Below, one piece after another: positions 13,701 through 26,730 of a stretch of 64,000 bases of DNA. The position numbers were made by a program, and so were the translations under genes. Within the stretch, counting starts at the first letter, position 1, and each line of letters starts with the position of its first letter. Source of the DNA: Larus michahellis (taxonomy: Eukaryota > Chordata > Aves > Charadriiformes > Laridae); the NCBI RefSeq assembly GCF_964199755.1, contig NC_133897.1, positions 121,912,552 through 121,976,551 of the forward strand. The letters run 5' to 3'. Under the pieces are notes generated by a model, which was given only the letters and a program-made list of their open reading frames with translations, had not been told where the DNA came from and searched no databases.

Positions 13701-16500
13701 GTTTTATCCTTGTGATTTTTCCTTATGCCTTTGGAGCTTATAGCTGTTTTCTTAGAAAAGGTGTTCTTCACGCACACTTTCACATCGGTCTTTGCTGACC
13801 AGGAAATGCTCTTCCCTGTCCATAGCTGAGTCACAACTGCTCTCATACTGAGTCCATCAGCCCTTCAAAAGACTTTGCTTTACACCAGAGGCTTAAGACA
13901 TTAAATTTTCTCCCTCAGGCTCTTTACTTAAATAATCAAGGTTTTCTGTTGTCTCATTTACCTTGTCCAGGTTCTTAAAGGAACAGGTAAAATCCTTTTA
14001 TCTAACTGCATTTCTGTGTCTGTCATTGTCCTCAACTGTTTCTCTTAGCTATCCCTTATACTACCTTCTTGCCCACCTGACATATTTTACTTTGTTTTTC
14101 TAGTTGGCACCTTTTTGTACTTTTAAGGCAGGTCTGAAGATTATACATCTCTTCAGCCTTCCCCCTCACATTCCTCTCTTAAAACTTTTTATTGGCTATA
14201 GTATCTTGACATTATAGGACTTGCATCAAGTCACAGAGGAAAAATATAAAGAACTCTTTTTCCATGACCTTCCTCCAAGGCAGCTCTAACAGAGCTCCCA
14301 GATCTTCTTCGTGGCACCCGGCTTAGAGGCATTCACTGCCTGAAGACTCCTTACTATATGGAGTCTAATTCTCTGTGACTTAAGGGAGCATTTCTTACAT
14401 CTCATATGATCTTTTTGTTAGCCCTGATGTCTTCCAGAATGCTTGGAAAGCTGCTTCAAGGTTTTTCCCATAAGTGTCAGTTTCTGGAGCTCTAAGAGGT
14501 TCTTCAGACTTGAGTGTTCCCAGGCACAATGCCATAGGGAACCGCTGGTCACTAAAGGGTCACTACAGGTCACATACAGGTGTGTGGGGGTGGAGGGAAC
14601 CTGCCACACACCTACATTAAACCACATAATAAATTTTCAGCAAAACTAATCCCATCTGGATTATACCTCCTCCCAGGTGTTTCCATATCTATTCTTGAAG
14701 AATTAATTACTCAGTTTTGGGGGAAGAGGAGGATATGAGGCAAAGGAGAGAATAACTTAACATTGGGTTTTGTCTCCTCAAAAATTCTCCTTTATATAGT
14801 GGTTTTATTCCATACTCTGTCTTACAAGCTGATTTCTCGTCCAGAGTGAATCATTTGCAATTCCACAACCTGAAGGAAATTCTGCTCACAGAACATCCTT
14901 GTTCCATCCTGAAGCTGGCTGAGGCCATGCACACCCTACACATGGCAGACAAAGGCTTTGCATCCCACTACCGGCTAGTTACACACTTTGAACTGATTGC
15001 CTGTCTATAAACCTTTTTAGAGCTCTGAGAAAGTCTGCCCAAATGTGCAAGTAGTTGTGCACTATTACCACGTTTCTCACTATCACTCAACAGATCTTGC
15101 TTCTCTGTGTAGAAAAAGGTTAGTAAATATTTCCCTGGAAGTGACATTATCCCTTTACCACATGACAATTTGAAGGAAAAGCCAAGGTAGACACAATTGC
15201 CAGCGCTCACACTTTGCTGGTCTTTGTCTTTATCGGATAATTTAAAAATATAGGCATTACTGGCCCCTACATGTCTTGCCTTGTTCCAAGGGTATAAACA
15301 CTGTGATGACACTAAAAATGGTTGGATTTGCCATATTCCCCCAGCATCTCATAACTTCTGCGAAATATGGGAATCAAACTAGCTCAGAATCATTTAGCAA
15401 CATCACTGTCAAACAGTCGTGGTGTATAGTGCATGTCAAAACCCTTCTGATTGTTTACAGGGCAGCAACTACTTGTTCCAAAGTGAAGATAACAGAGGTA
15501 TCTCCATAAGCCACTTACCCTTAAAAAAGGCTATATCTCACAGTGTCTGTATTCAAAAAAATGATGTATTTCCTGACTACCATTAAAAAACTAAAGCTAG
15601 ACTGTAGACAAATATCAAAACCAGTTATCTATTATTATATGAAAATAAGACCACACTTCCTGGAGTTTAACTTTCTTTTTACCAGAACTCATCTGAACTA
15701 AATTTAGATTTCACAAGAAGCAAGTTGGAAACTCACAGCTGAGATGTGTTTAATAGCTAAGAAATATTTTTTGTTTTGGGCCAAAGTATAACCAGTTTAT
15801 GAGGTGCTGAAGAAATGAGGAACAAATCCATCTCCTGTAGCTTCACCAATCAAAACTCAACATCTCTAACAAATATTCAAAGACTCAGAGACACAATTTT
15901 CTAAGATGTCATAAGTAGCGATACAATAAAAATATATATATTCAAAGACACTGCAAAAAGAATAAATTAAATTGGCCCTTCTACCAACCTCCGGAGTGCT
16001 AAACTCATGCAGTTCAGCCCCCTAGAATTGTTTAATTTTTTATAGATCATGGGATTTTAAGAGAGTAAATTCCAGGTTTTCATTCTTTGGCTAATGTTTT
16101 GAGAGAATAAGACATAATGCGTTAGAGCTTTTGGCGTTAGCTCGACGGATAGAAGCCTACTTAAATTCAATCTACAGTTTTCCTGTAATTCCCTGAATCC
16201 CTGAACTGACATTCCGATCACGGCAACGCGGCAACACAGAACAATTTGTGAATGGAGAAGATGTGCAAGATTAATATCTCTGTTCAAAAGCTCCATAGCT
16301 TCCATGTGTATATCACAATGCATCTGATGGCGCAGCGGTGAACGTCCCCTGACACCTCTACAGCAGAAGCACCTGTAGAGCCGCCACCAGGCAGGTGACA
16401 GTGGACGGACAGTCGGCGCGCTGGGTAACAGCGCTCCAGGACCGGGACACTTGATAAATGCTCTGCCAGCCAGAGCCCCATCTCGAAGTATTTACCGTTT
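10751..16500. other. Non-coding or intronic stretch left of a CpG island
   Basis: No exon can be named. Several open frames exceed 90 codons on both strands (11,064-11,507 plus; 11,982-12,419 plus; 12,224-12,576 minus; 14,968-15,312 minus), but they overlap each other, match no family I recognise and lack paired splice sites. If the CpG island at 16.6 kb promotes a minus-strand gene, this stretch would be its first intron(s). A human-like gene order would place B4GALT6 on this side of TRAPPC8, but none of its conserved galactosyltransferase motifs was seen. Confidence 0.5.
11430..11603 (-). other. Unidentified 57-codon frame, possible exon
   Basis: An ATG at 11,601-11,603 (minus) opens a short frame that begins MDDNKAAQQVMHFDF and continues through SGSDQEEYEYLLRNLPK before a stop at 11,430-11,432. 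The acidic, well-mixed composition looks more like real protein than the surrounding frames. A possible weak donor (GTTTGT) follows LLRNLPK. I do not recognise the family. The ATG context is weak at -3 but has G at +4, and no clear acceptor lies just upstream. It could be a first coding exon of a gene started at the CpG island 5 kb away, or chance. Confidence 0.2.
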
Positions 16501-16517
16501 GAACATCCCATCCCTCC

Positions 16518-16544
16518 AAAAAAAAAAAAAAAAAAAAAAAAAAA
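16518..16544 (+). repeat. A27 homopolymer
   Basis: Twenty-seven consecutive A just left of the CpG island. A second run of 28 A lies on its right side at 17,173. Either could be a retroposon tail or simple expansion; no retroposed body was recognised next to it. Confidence 0.9.
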
Positions 16545-16618
16545 GCCAATTAGCGGATGAGCTGAATAAGCGGCATTCATCCGCGGGGCGTTAATGAGGA
16601 GGAGAAGGGGAAGGAGGT

Positions 16619-16625
16619 ACTCACG
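16619..16625 (-). other. Candidate splice donor, minus strand
   Basis: GTGAGT on the minus strand directly follows CTCTCC. It would end a minus-strand first exon at 16,625 inside the CpG island. Consensus donor only; no partner acceptor is assigned. Confidence 0.3.
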
Positions 16626-16724
16626 GAGAGACGGTCCCCGCGTCGCAGAGCCCCTCGCAAGCACCTTGAACCCAAGAGCCACTTTCCCTCCCGGTTCCCG
16701 ATCTCCGGGATGGGGAACCGGCAG

Positions 16725-16820
16725 CCGCCCCGCCCGTGCCCGCCGTCGTCCCGGCAGCGGCGGCGGGACCGTCCGGTCCCGCCGCCGCTGCCGGGACGAC
16801 GGCGGGCACGGGCGGGGCGG
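16725..16820. repeat. Perfect 47-bp inverted repeat, 2-nt loop
   Basis: The left arm (16,725-16,771) is the exact reverse complement of the right arm (16,774-16,820). Only TC at 16,772-16,773 lies between them, giving a 96-bp hairpin that is about 85 percent G+C. Similarity continues outward: GGGGAACC lies left of the left arm and its complement right of the right arm, offset by a 5-bp GGCAG insertion on the left. The palindrome explains the nearly identical Arg/Pro-rich frames seen on both strands. It lies in the probable promoter or first exon. It may be a genuine foldback duplication or an assembly or sequencing artefact. Confidence 0.93.
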
Positions 16821-16894
16821 TTCCCCGCACCTCCCCGGCCCCACGGCCACCCCTTAGACCCCTCTTCACCCCCCCACGCATCCTCTAACCTCAG

Positions 16895-16904
16895 CAAGGT
16901 AAGA
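16895..16904 (+). other. Candidate splice donor, plus strand
   Basis: CAAG|GTAAGA is a near-perfect consensus donor with the exon ending at 16,898. It would end a plus-strand first exon that starts inside the CpG island and includes the palindrome. No acceptor is assigned. Confidence 0.35.
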
Positions 16905-17172
16905 GCCCGGCTGCAGCGCCCACCGCCCAGCGAGGCGGCAAAGCCGAGTTCCTCGGGAACTGATGCGGGAGAAAGAAAGAGAGAGAGAAAAAAGAAAAAA
17001 AAACCCCAAGGTCCAGCGGCAGCAGCCCGAGCAAGAGCTGGCCAATTGCAGCCGCTTGAGGTCCCAGTTTATCCCAAACTGCCGGGATGTCTCGCCCCGA
17101 CATCCAGATGATGCGACACACGCGGCGCGCATAGAGCCGTAGCTCTTCCCGTCTCCCTGGGGGGGAAAGAGG

Positions 17173-17200
<28 letters not shown>
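17173..17200 (+). repeat. A28 homopolymer
   Basis: Twenty-eight consecutive A at the right flank of the CpG island, just before a sense CR1 fragment. Confidence 0.9.
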
Positions 17201-17203
<3 letters not shown>

Positions 17204-17267
17204 CGACCCCGGACTCCACAGCACTGGGGTGAAAACTAACCCAAACGAAACAAAACGTTGGACGTTG

Positions 17268-17576
17268 TAGAGAGGTTGGTGCTGGTCACTTCTCACAGGC
17301 AATTAGCAATAGAACAAGAGGGAATGGGTTCAAGCTGCAGCAGGGTAGGGTTAGGCTGGACATTAGGAAAAAATTCTTCACAGAAAGCGTGGTGAGACAC
17401 TGGAATAGGCTGCCCGGGGAGGTGGTGGAGTCACCATCCCTGAATGTGTTCAAGACTCGTTTAGATGTAGTGTTAAGGGATATGGTGTAAGGGAGAACTT
17501 TGTAGAGTGGGGTTGATAGTTGGACTCGATGATCCCAAGAGTCTTTTCCAACCTAAATGATTCTATGATTCTATGA
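17268..17576 (+). mobile_element. CR1 LINE 3' fragment, sense
   Basis: A short, rather young-looking CR1 tail. It has CTTCTCACAGG, then GGCTGGACATTAGGAAAAA, TGGAATAGGCTGCCC, GTGGTGGAGTCACCATCCCT, GTTGGACTCGATGATC, and the diagnostic ending CAACCTAAATGATTCTATG ATTCTATG. The two tandem ATTCTATG octamers fix the 3' end. It is 5'-truncated and non-coding. It lies right beside the A28 run and the CpG island. Confidence 0.96.
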
Positions 17577-20500
17577 AAACCCCCTTATCATCACCATAAA
17601 AAAAACGTATGTTCTCAGTGCTCCTTATCAAAATCTTCTTCTGCGTACAGAGAGGGGAAGAGGCAGCCTGTCTAACAACCAAGGCAGATCCAAAGCACAC
17701 TTGATTCAGACTTTAACTCTCCCTGTTGCCGAGAAAGGGGCTCCCCACACCTCAAGCCCAAATACTGCATGGTTGGCTGCAGTGCTCCACGGCCTCTGCT
17801 GGGACCCAGGTCTCCACAACCACCTGAGCAGAATTACCCCACTGTTTGCTGGAGCCAACCTCTTCCAGCCTTCCCAGGCTCCATAGGAGGCCACCAGGTC
17901 AAATGCAGCAAAGCTATAGAAGTAGTGCACACACATCCACACCCATATCTGACACCAAGCACAGCTGGATTTGTCACGCTTTCAGCACAAGCTGAACCCA
18001 AAATGTCTCTGCAAATAGAAACTGCCCCCAAAACGGCAATGCATGGCACTGAAGCAGAGGACGGTGGAGGGTGGCATGTCAACAACAACACCAATTGCAC
18101 AGCATCATTTCTGAGTGTTCTCTAAGCCAAAATTCACAGGCACTGAGCTGAAATTTTGGCTCCTAATTAGCTACATATCTCCAAGAAATTAACAACAAAA
18201 AAAAAAACACACAAAAAATAATAAAAAAACTCCATTACCTAAAGATCTTATGCAGATTTTTGTACAGAAAAAACCCCTTATTTTCTTTGGAGTTCACACT
18301 TTTTCCCACCAAAACATGATAATGAAACAGAGGATGTAAATCAAAGCCTTCCCTCCATTCTTTATTTACCCTCCATCCATTGAAGTCTGCATTTCTATTA
18401 ATTTATTCCAGCTCGTACAAAGCAAGAAGTCATGCAGACTGTTGAGGTTAAAACATAATTATGGGACAGTATATGATTACCAAATGCAAGTATATCTCCC
18501 AGAAAAGTTAAATCCTTTTTTCAAAGTTAATACACACCTGGAAACGGTTCTGACTTGACCAAGTCTATCAACTGGCCTTCAAAATATCACCAGTCTCTGA
18601 AATTCACCTTACATATATGCAAGCACTCTGTAGCCCCTGCTTATAGAATACAAGCTTGCTAAACATTACATTGCCGTACCTCCACACCAGTTCTTACCAG
18701 AGCCTTTCCAGATTCCCTGATCTCCAAGACTGCTTCTCCTTACCTTGGTAACTCTTACTACTCGCTCCTGCCACAGAGAGTCATGTAGCTTCCTCAACCT
18801 CTGTAGCTGCACCAGTCACTACTTGCCTCTGCGTATTAAACTCCAGCTGTCAGAAGGTGAAGTTTGGCTGCTCAGGTTGTATTTGAATAGCTGTTCCTCA
18901 TCCCTTCATAAAATGAAGGAGGACTGGATGGAAATACCTGTATGGCAGTAGTCCATCCTTGGTATCCATAATGAGTTTATCAGTGGCTACCAAACGCCAG
19001 TCTCTGCAGCATTAAGAGGAGACAATGAAGACCTTGATCACGTGGGTGTCTTTCTCAGCATTAAGATCCATCCATGTCAGCTTAAAGCTGATGCAAAGTT
19101 GCAGTGCTGCCCCATCTCTTGGCGCAGCGAGCTGATTCAGAGAATGCCAGCCACTGAAAAACCCGTAACAGCAACTGGATCGTCTCCCAGAAACAACTGA
19201 TTGAGAGCAGGACTACAGCAGCCTTGACTCTGCTTGGGCTGCTGTGCAACCCCGTCCTTTCTAGTGACACCAGCTCAGGTGTTCCCTGCTCATTGCACAG
19301 CTGAAAAAGGCAGAGTATTTTAACCTTAATTAACGCTGTGAGTTATCACACAGATCCCAAACAGTTATATTGGTCCAACTAGAAAAAGAAGCAAAAGGCA
19401 GGAGTGCATAGACCATTTAAGCCAGCTTTGCCCACATCCAAGGCATTGGATGGAAAAACAGCCAGAGCGGAGGGCAGGCACCTGGCATGGGATAGGTGCC
19501 TCCTCCCTTCACACACCTCCAAGAATGACACAGAACGCCCTCAAAATGGATCCTTGGCAGCGAAGTGTTGCACTTCCAAGCATGGAGAAATGCTGTTTCA
19601 CAAACAGAGACAGATAGGATCTGCCATTGGCTTCATAACGCAGGGTTAGGAGGCTACTGCACTCCAGTTTCTATCAGGAGTAATTCAGTTGAGGTCGATG
19701 GTATTTCACGTGAACAAAACAGATGCAAGACTCAAATCAGACACATAACATTCAAATGTTGTTTGCTAGTTATTAATCACCTTTGCAAAGTTTTACTTCT
19801 TGAAATGCAATTTGGAGGGCTGCACAAACAATCTGAATATGGTTTAAGTCGTTTCCTTGAAAGTAAAACAACTAAAATTAGTCACTGTGAGAACAAGTCT
19901 GGTTACTGTAATGTTGCTGTAGCAAACATCTAAACTTCTGGGACAGCAGTCTAGAGAAAAAGTTAGATACCGTTTTTTAAAGCCTTTTGGGAGATGAAAG
20001 TGACTATAACTCCTCAGTAAATTTTAAACAATTAACAAACCATTGCTGTTTAAACATAAAACATAACGTACAATCCAGTGCACTGCTTTAAGAAATATAA
20101 AATGTATGTACTGCTTACTGACTTTGTAATAGAATTATCATCTTTTTTCTTCTGCACAAATTTATCACAGACCCAGCATTGTTAACTACCCAGGAGCTGT
20201 ACGTCTGGCAGTTTCATTAAATTGAGTGTAACTTTGGCCTCATACTTATCAGTCCAAGTATATTTATTAATTTGTCTTTCCCCTTTTTAATTAAGATTTG
20301 TTAGCTTTATCTGTGGGAGGATATCCACACAGAAAGTCATTATTTATCTCTCATGGGTGCTTCCCTTTTGGCTTTTAAAATCCATGAGAGTGATGATCCT
20401 TTTATTCACCGGTGTCGTAGACTTCATTCTAGATCAAGTAAGCCAACACAAGTTATTTAAGATATTTTACAGTCAAACACTCTTAATTTTTAGTCTATTT

Positions 20501-22946
20501 ATGTTTACGAAATAGGAACACACTCTGCTATTTTTAAAATGTGGGAAGTAAAAGACAGGCAGGTTCTGTAGCTTCAAGATGTCTAAATCATTAACTTCCA
20601 GGTGGTTTAGGTGCTTTAAAATCTTAGAGAGTTTGGGACAGCTCCTGCCCAAAGGACACCTCTAGTAGAATGGGAATTAAATTCAGATCCCATCCTAGCA
20701 TTTTATCCATGCACTTGACCATTTTCTCCAAGGCAGCTGCCTTCACCATCTCTAGTTCCTCTTCTAAGGAACCAAAACCATCTCTAAACTATGGTCCATG
20801 AACAGCAGGCAACACAGAGGCCACTCTGCCCTACTGATGTGGGGATGCTCTTCGAGCAGCCGAGTGAGCCCTCCTGCACCCACCTGCAGCCGGCACAGCA
20901 CCAGCAGTTATCGGTGCTGCTTGACGGCAGCGGACAAGCAAATTAGAGTCAACTCTAACGTCTGCTCTGCACCTGACGAGAACTGGCCCAAGGGCAGAAG
21001 TTACTATGAGCTTCAGTCAGCTGAGAATAACGTTGTTTTCTGTACTCTGGCTCTGGCTTGGAGACCAGTTCTTTCTATGGCTGTAATCAATTTATTTAAT
21101 CAGCAGCCTCCTTTCCTCCATCCATAAAGTAAGGGCACTAGTACTCACAATGTGTTAAAAATTTCAGTAGGATGCACATCACGCTGGCTTGCCAGTGGCC
21201 TGCAAGTCCTCAGAGTAATCAGGCAGTTGTGTTTTTCTTTGGTTTTCCATTTGGGGTAAGTATCTGTAGTGCCTGGAACAAGTTATCTAGAGTCTTTATG
21301 TGATCTGCCAAGTTATCTAGTCTTCACTGTACAGAAACCAGCACTAGGCAGTGTTGGCTGTGGTGCAATACTCAGATCCTCACATTAAATCTCCTCTGGA
21401 TCTTAAATAACTTCAGAAATAGTTGGAAGTACTCTAATAGCTGGAGAACTATTTTCTGCATAAGAGAAAATGGAAAAAAAATTGTGATGTGCTCCAAAGA
21501 ATCAGGCCATGAACTCACACCAGATCCCTCAGAGTAGCCCATATTACAGGACAACTATGTTATATCCTGAAGGACAGGAGCTGGGTATGTTTGGTGGGTG
21601 GAAGAACAAGATTATATTCATTGCTTGCCCTTAGGTAAAGCAGGACCAAAAATGCTGCAGGCACATCTGGCAGGAGCTGATGCAAAGGACTAACTCTGTT
21701 TTCCAGTTAGCCATGGATGACCTTAGTTCCTTATAAAATAAGTATTTTTTTCTTAAGACAATTAGTTACATAACTGACTTTCCCATTGGCATAACTTGAA
21801 GTTCTTTTTTCTTATAGACTTTCACTTCACTCATGCAGTGCTAACAGGATCAAAGTCTCCTACCCACATGTTCTGCAGTATTCAAGAATAAAATGGTATA
21901 AGGCATGGAAGATTTTTATGGTTTACAGTCTTATATGATCTCTCTCATTTGACACTTTTACATTTTTCAAATCTAAAATTGATCTTTTAAAAAAACAGAA
22001 AAGAAAAGAATGGGATATATCCACATTGTGTCTACTGTTAAAATGTGTTGATGTAACTATCAGTTTTGTTCTCATCGTCCACCTCTGTTGCATGCCTTGA
22101 TGTTCCATGAGGACATTACTGGGACAGTCTTTACCTGAATGATTTTACTATAGTTTTCACCAGCTGAGGATCTGTTTCTACCAAACGCAGCAAATGAGGA
22201 GAGACATCTGGCATCTGAAGTGAGGATTTTTGGATGTGAATAAGTAGACTATAATCCATTACTCAAGGTTAGGCGAAAAAGATGCTGTATACTCTTTCCT
22301 TTGAGGCACCTCACTGATCCTGAAGTCAAGGATCTGAATTATCAATTCTAGACTTTCTTCCTGTGCCCCAACCACACACATAAAATGAAAGACAGCAAAG
22401 TCAGGCAAGGATTTGCAGATTTCCGTGGGGAATATAAATTAAATATATTGCTAAATATTTTAGCAATTTAGGTGGCCAATTAAAGGCAGATGAGATGGAA
22501 GTAAACAAAAACCTACTTAGAGAAATACACACTCCATACGCAGAACAGATATAGTAAAAGCACTTTTTCAGACTAACTGCCCGACTCTCTCTGTAAAGTT
22601 CTGGAATAAAACCAACAGTTGTTAGAATACTCTAAAATACAAATATAAACAATTCTGTGGAGGTTTGGGGTTTTTTTTTGCTTTATTTTATGGGTAAAAT
22701 TAAAGCATTCTCTTGATCCCAGACATCCATGTCTTTCTAAATCTTTCTTTGGCAAACTCAAATGTCTGAAATAGGAGCCTGAACACACACATCTCCTGGG
22801 CCTGAGAATCACAGTTTTTTCTTATAAACTTACTGGTTTTGAAAGCTCTATGCTATCAAAATTTAAGGTACCATCCCCTCTCAGGATATTCTTTTGGGAT
22901 TACAGAAGTAAATACAATTATATGGTGGTACATATTGAGCACATAT

Positions 22947-22964
22947 TGAATATTTAAATATTCA
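22947..22964. repeat. 18-bp perfect AT palindrome
   Basis: TGAATATTTAAATATTCA is its own reverse complement. Such a sequence can occur by chance in AT-rich DNA, and no function is implied. Confidence 0.85.
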
Positions 22965-25900
22965 GTGCTTTTTATTTATCAGGCTCTCAATGTCATTCTT
23001 CAACTAAAGATTTTATTTGACTTGCGCATATGAACACAATGTGAAATAAGACCTACTAGTTCCCTGGACACCAAGGGTTACATACATCCGTATGCATATA
23101 CACATTCTCCACAAAAACCTAGAAAGAAGGTTGGTAAAGTCACAGGCATTCATTCAAAATGTGTTAATTCTAAGCTCAATATTTATTTGTATATAGAGAT
23201 GTTATTGTTTAAAGACCGCAGTACAACATTGTTCAAAGTGGAATGAAAGAACCCATAGATACTCACTCATCCACTCTGAGGGCTAAATATCCTTTTGAGT
23301 AGAACAAAATGCCCTTCTTATCACAGACGAGGGTTGTGTGCTACAACGAGTTCTGCAGTGAATCATGTCATGTGGAACTTTCAACAGTGCTCATCATTTT
23401 TTTTCTTGATTGGAATAATGTGAAAAGCTGCTGAAAAATGCAGTTGAGAAACTGAAGATTTTGGGGTACTACAAATAAATTCAGAAAGACAGATTTTCGA
23501 AGCAGTGTTTAGGCATCTATAAATGAAGAGAGGGCCCTGATAGATTCAAAAAACCAATCAAACAAAAAAAAAACCTCAAAGTACCCAAATGAAAAGACAA
23601 AGCACCAGATAGGCTTTGAAAGAAATTGAGTACGTGTGCCTACAAAAGATATTTTTAAAAACTGTTCTTCTCTATCAGTATGTACCAACATAGTTTGGAA
23701 ATATGACCACATTTATCAATAACTTTTAAATACTAAATCTAGAAAATGGATTATGACCTCAAAAGCATTTCCAGCAGTGTTTCGTAAGGCCCAATTTTTT
23801 GCTGATATAAAATATTGCAATAAAATCAAGTCAAAAGTTGCTCTGTTTTGTTACTGAAGACACCTCTAAAAATCTGCCAGTTAGAAGTGAAATATTTGTG
23901 CAAGGTAGCACTAGCATCATAAGGGACATCAGTTTTGTTGTAATATAGTTAAATAAAGTATAAGAAATAAGAGAGACCAATAAGGAATTTTTCATGCAAA
24001 AGAAGTTAGGTAAGAAGATGAAAGGATTCAATATTCATAAATCTTAACATATTCTTTATTTGGAAAATTATTTAGTATGAGGTAAACTAAAGCTAACTTG
24101 GAGTCACATACACAGAGAAGTGTAACCTCTTTGCTCAGTTTTCATGAAGACTCCAACATCCCTAAAAAAATTGTTAAAACAATTCGTTTCACAGTCATGT
24201 ACACTCTTATTTGAATTGGATCTTAATCTAAACAGAACTTTACACATATAAAATAGCAATGATTTAAGAAAAAAAAGAGTCCTCATGTACCACTTTTGAC
24301 CATTAAGAAGTAGCTTAAAATATCCAAATAACCTAAGCATGAATGAATAAATAAATTAATATGATGGACCTAAATGCATCTATGAAACTAGGCCTGCCAC
24401 TCCCATTGGATTCAGCCATGGGCAGCCAGGCTAAATAGTGCTTATCTTCCTGGAGAGCAAAAGATTCATCAACTTTAGTGTAAATACTATCCTAATCAGA
24501 CTGGTTTAATAATTACTAGCTACCACGAATGAACATTCCTATAAAAAAGCTATGAAAATGCTTGAATCCAAAACAAAATTAAAGTTGCTAATTAAAGTTT
24601 AACACCACAGTCTTTCTTCATCATGTGATTTTGGCTCCACTGCCGCTTGTGCTGTTGAATTTGAGACGTTTTGCTGTAGCTAATGGCAGTGGGACTTTGA
24701 TCTGCTCACACAGGGCTAGTGGCCTCTGATCCAAGTTTCTTTTCTTGCAACACAACTGTCTTTTTAGACGGGTGTTCCTCCAAAGGTCTTGCTCTATCCC
24801 TCCCTCCAGCTGTGGGCAGCTATCTAATAAGAAAGCAGAGCCTTAGATACAGCTGGTTGGGCCTTCAAAACCACTCCTGTCCTTGAGTGGTTTTAAAGAA
24901 ACAGTACAACACTGCTAAGGCAAACTGAGTCTGTCTGCCTTTGACATTGGTATTCTGGCTGCCTTCATAGCTGACTCCATTCTTGCTGCTTTTTTGGAGG
25001 GAATACCATTGCACAGCTTCCTCTTAAGTGCTGAACCATATGACACAGTGCAATTCAGTTCGCTACTGTTGTTTGAATCAGGGACTACCACTTTTTATCC
25101 ATTTTCCATTTCCTTACCACTCTCCTCAGTAAGACCTCTAAGTTTACTATATGTATATCATGACTCCCTTCCTTCAAAAAAAAAAAAAAATTCTATTATC
25201 CTGTGATTATTTGTGCCCAACCTTATTCCCCAACAAGGAGGTGATATCCCCTTTCTGATCCCGACACTAATGCTTGTTTCTTTAAATACATACAGTCAAT
25301 AGCCGAGGTTTGATCTGGTCTCAGAAATTTCTCAGTGTACGTAGCTGGGATTCCCAGTCAAATATTGCTGTTTATCGTGACTGTGGGGATTGCACTGCAA
25401 ATGCCTCAACAATCCAGATACAAATTAATTAGTCACTCTTCTAAAACGATTAATCCAGAAAATACCAGTTGAATGGCTGACAGCTGCCACCTGCAGCATG
25501 CATCTCTTGGCTAGGCTAATCACGTCATTCATCTTAATTGTAACCTCTAACATCCCCACTCAATACAGGGGAGCTTTTTTTTCTTCTTGAGGTATCTGTA
25601 GTACCGAAACACAAATTGGTTTCTTCACATATTCTTTGTATGGTTGCTTGTAGACTGGACATTTTTGCTTCTGTCTTTCATATTGCTTCCAAACGTTTCT
25701 GTGTATATATACATGCCACTCCATAATGAATTCTTGGTCATACTGGCTGTGCTCTCCTTTTTTGTGTTCCTTCAGCTTGAATTTACATAACTATCCTGTA
25801 TTAGTAACTACTATTCCTTTGAGCCAGTATCTGAACATCAGCAGCCCATCACTTGGAAGTATTTCTCCAATGTCAGACCTGTTGCTGTCAGTGGCGTGTT

Positions 25901-26730
25901 ATCTAGGATCCTATATCCCACAGACAATACTGTCTTCAGTGGGGAATGTCACGCACACATTTGCACATGGGTATCTGATCTCAACTTAACTTATTTTTTT
26001 TTGGGGGGTGGGGAGTGTCATTGAGTTTCATTCTGCAGACATAGTACAAATCAAAGCCCAGCATTCCGCCTTTATACTAATTTAGGATATTAATTCTGGC
26101 AATGTTTCACTTCTCCAATAATTTCGCTCTCTTTTAATAAACCTTGACTTTCCTTTTCTTACCTTTATCTCCTATGGACAACTTTGTATACAGAAGATTA
26201 GTTTTTGCTTGCATCCTTGTGCAATTTCCTAGAGATTCAGGATGCATTATTCATAAATGTCTGTTCTTCATACGTACGCTTCTGTCTATTACCATACTCT
26301 TCCTACTAGGTAGGAATCCCTTCAGCACCAGTGCTGCATTGTGTTTCGTTTACTGTGTATTCTGGGTCCTAAGTGAAAGGATACTGCAAAACAACATCAG
26401 CTTATTATTAAAAGAAAAATTTAGTTTCATCTGCTTCTGATACAGATTAGCATATACTGTCTTCTCCTTTTCTTTCCAGGACCTTGGCAACTGCTTGAAA
26501 TCTGCACAGAAAGATTCCATAAAATAACAATTGCTGGCAAAGTAAGTTTGTAGCTAAAACATTCTCTTCTCTCCCAAAAATAACACCTTCAAAGAGAGCT
26601 AGGTTTCCTGGGAACCTATATGATCTAGTTGTCACTTTTAACCTGAGCAATTTGTATTCAGGGAATTTGGATTTATTTCCACTGGTGGTTAAAGTGAAGT
26701 AATAGTTTGATGGAATGCTAGTGGTTTATC

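Larger units (their letters stand above)
16580..17110. promoter_or_regulatory. CpG island, probable promoter
   Basis: A sharply bounded GC- and CpG-rich block in otherwise AT-rich DNA, with runs of GGCGG and CCGCCC (GC-box-like) and many CpG dinucleotides. In birds such islands usually mark promoters. Strong splice donors leave it in both directions: CCGTGAGT on the minus strand at about 16,625, and AAGGTAAGA on the plus strand at about 16,898. This suggests a bidirectional promoter with non-coding or 5' UTR first exons. No translation start of a known gene is visible. The target gene is unknown: a minus-strand gene to the left or a plus-strand transcript (perhaps lncRNA) to the right are both possible. 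Confidence 0.6.

Noticed and set aside
16284-17111. Several Arg/Pro/Gly-rich open frames of 76-188 codons on both strands over the CpG island
   Set aside because: They arise from GC-rich sequence and the inverted repeat, contain poly-Phe or poly-Lys from the A runs, and match no family.
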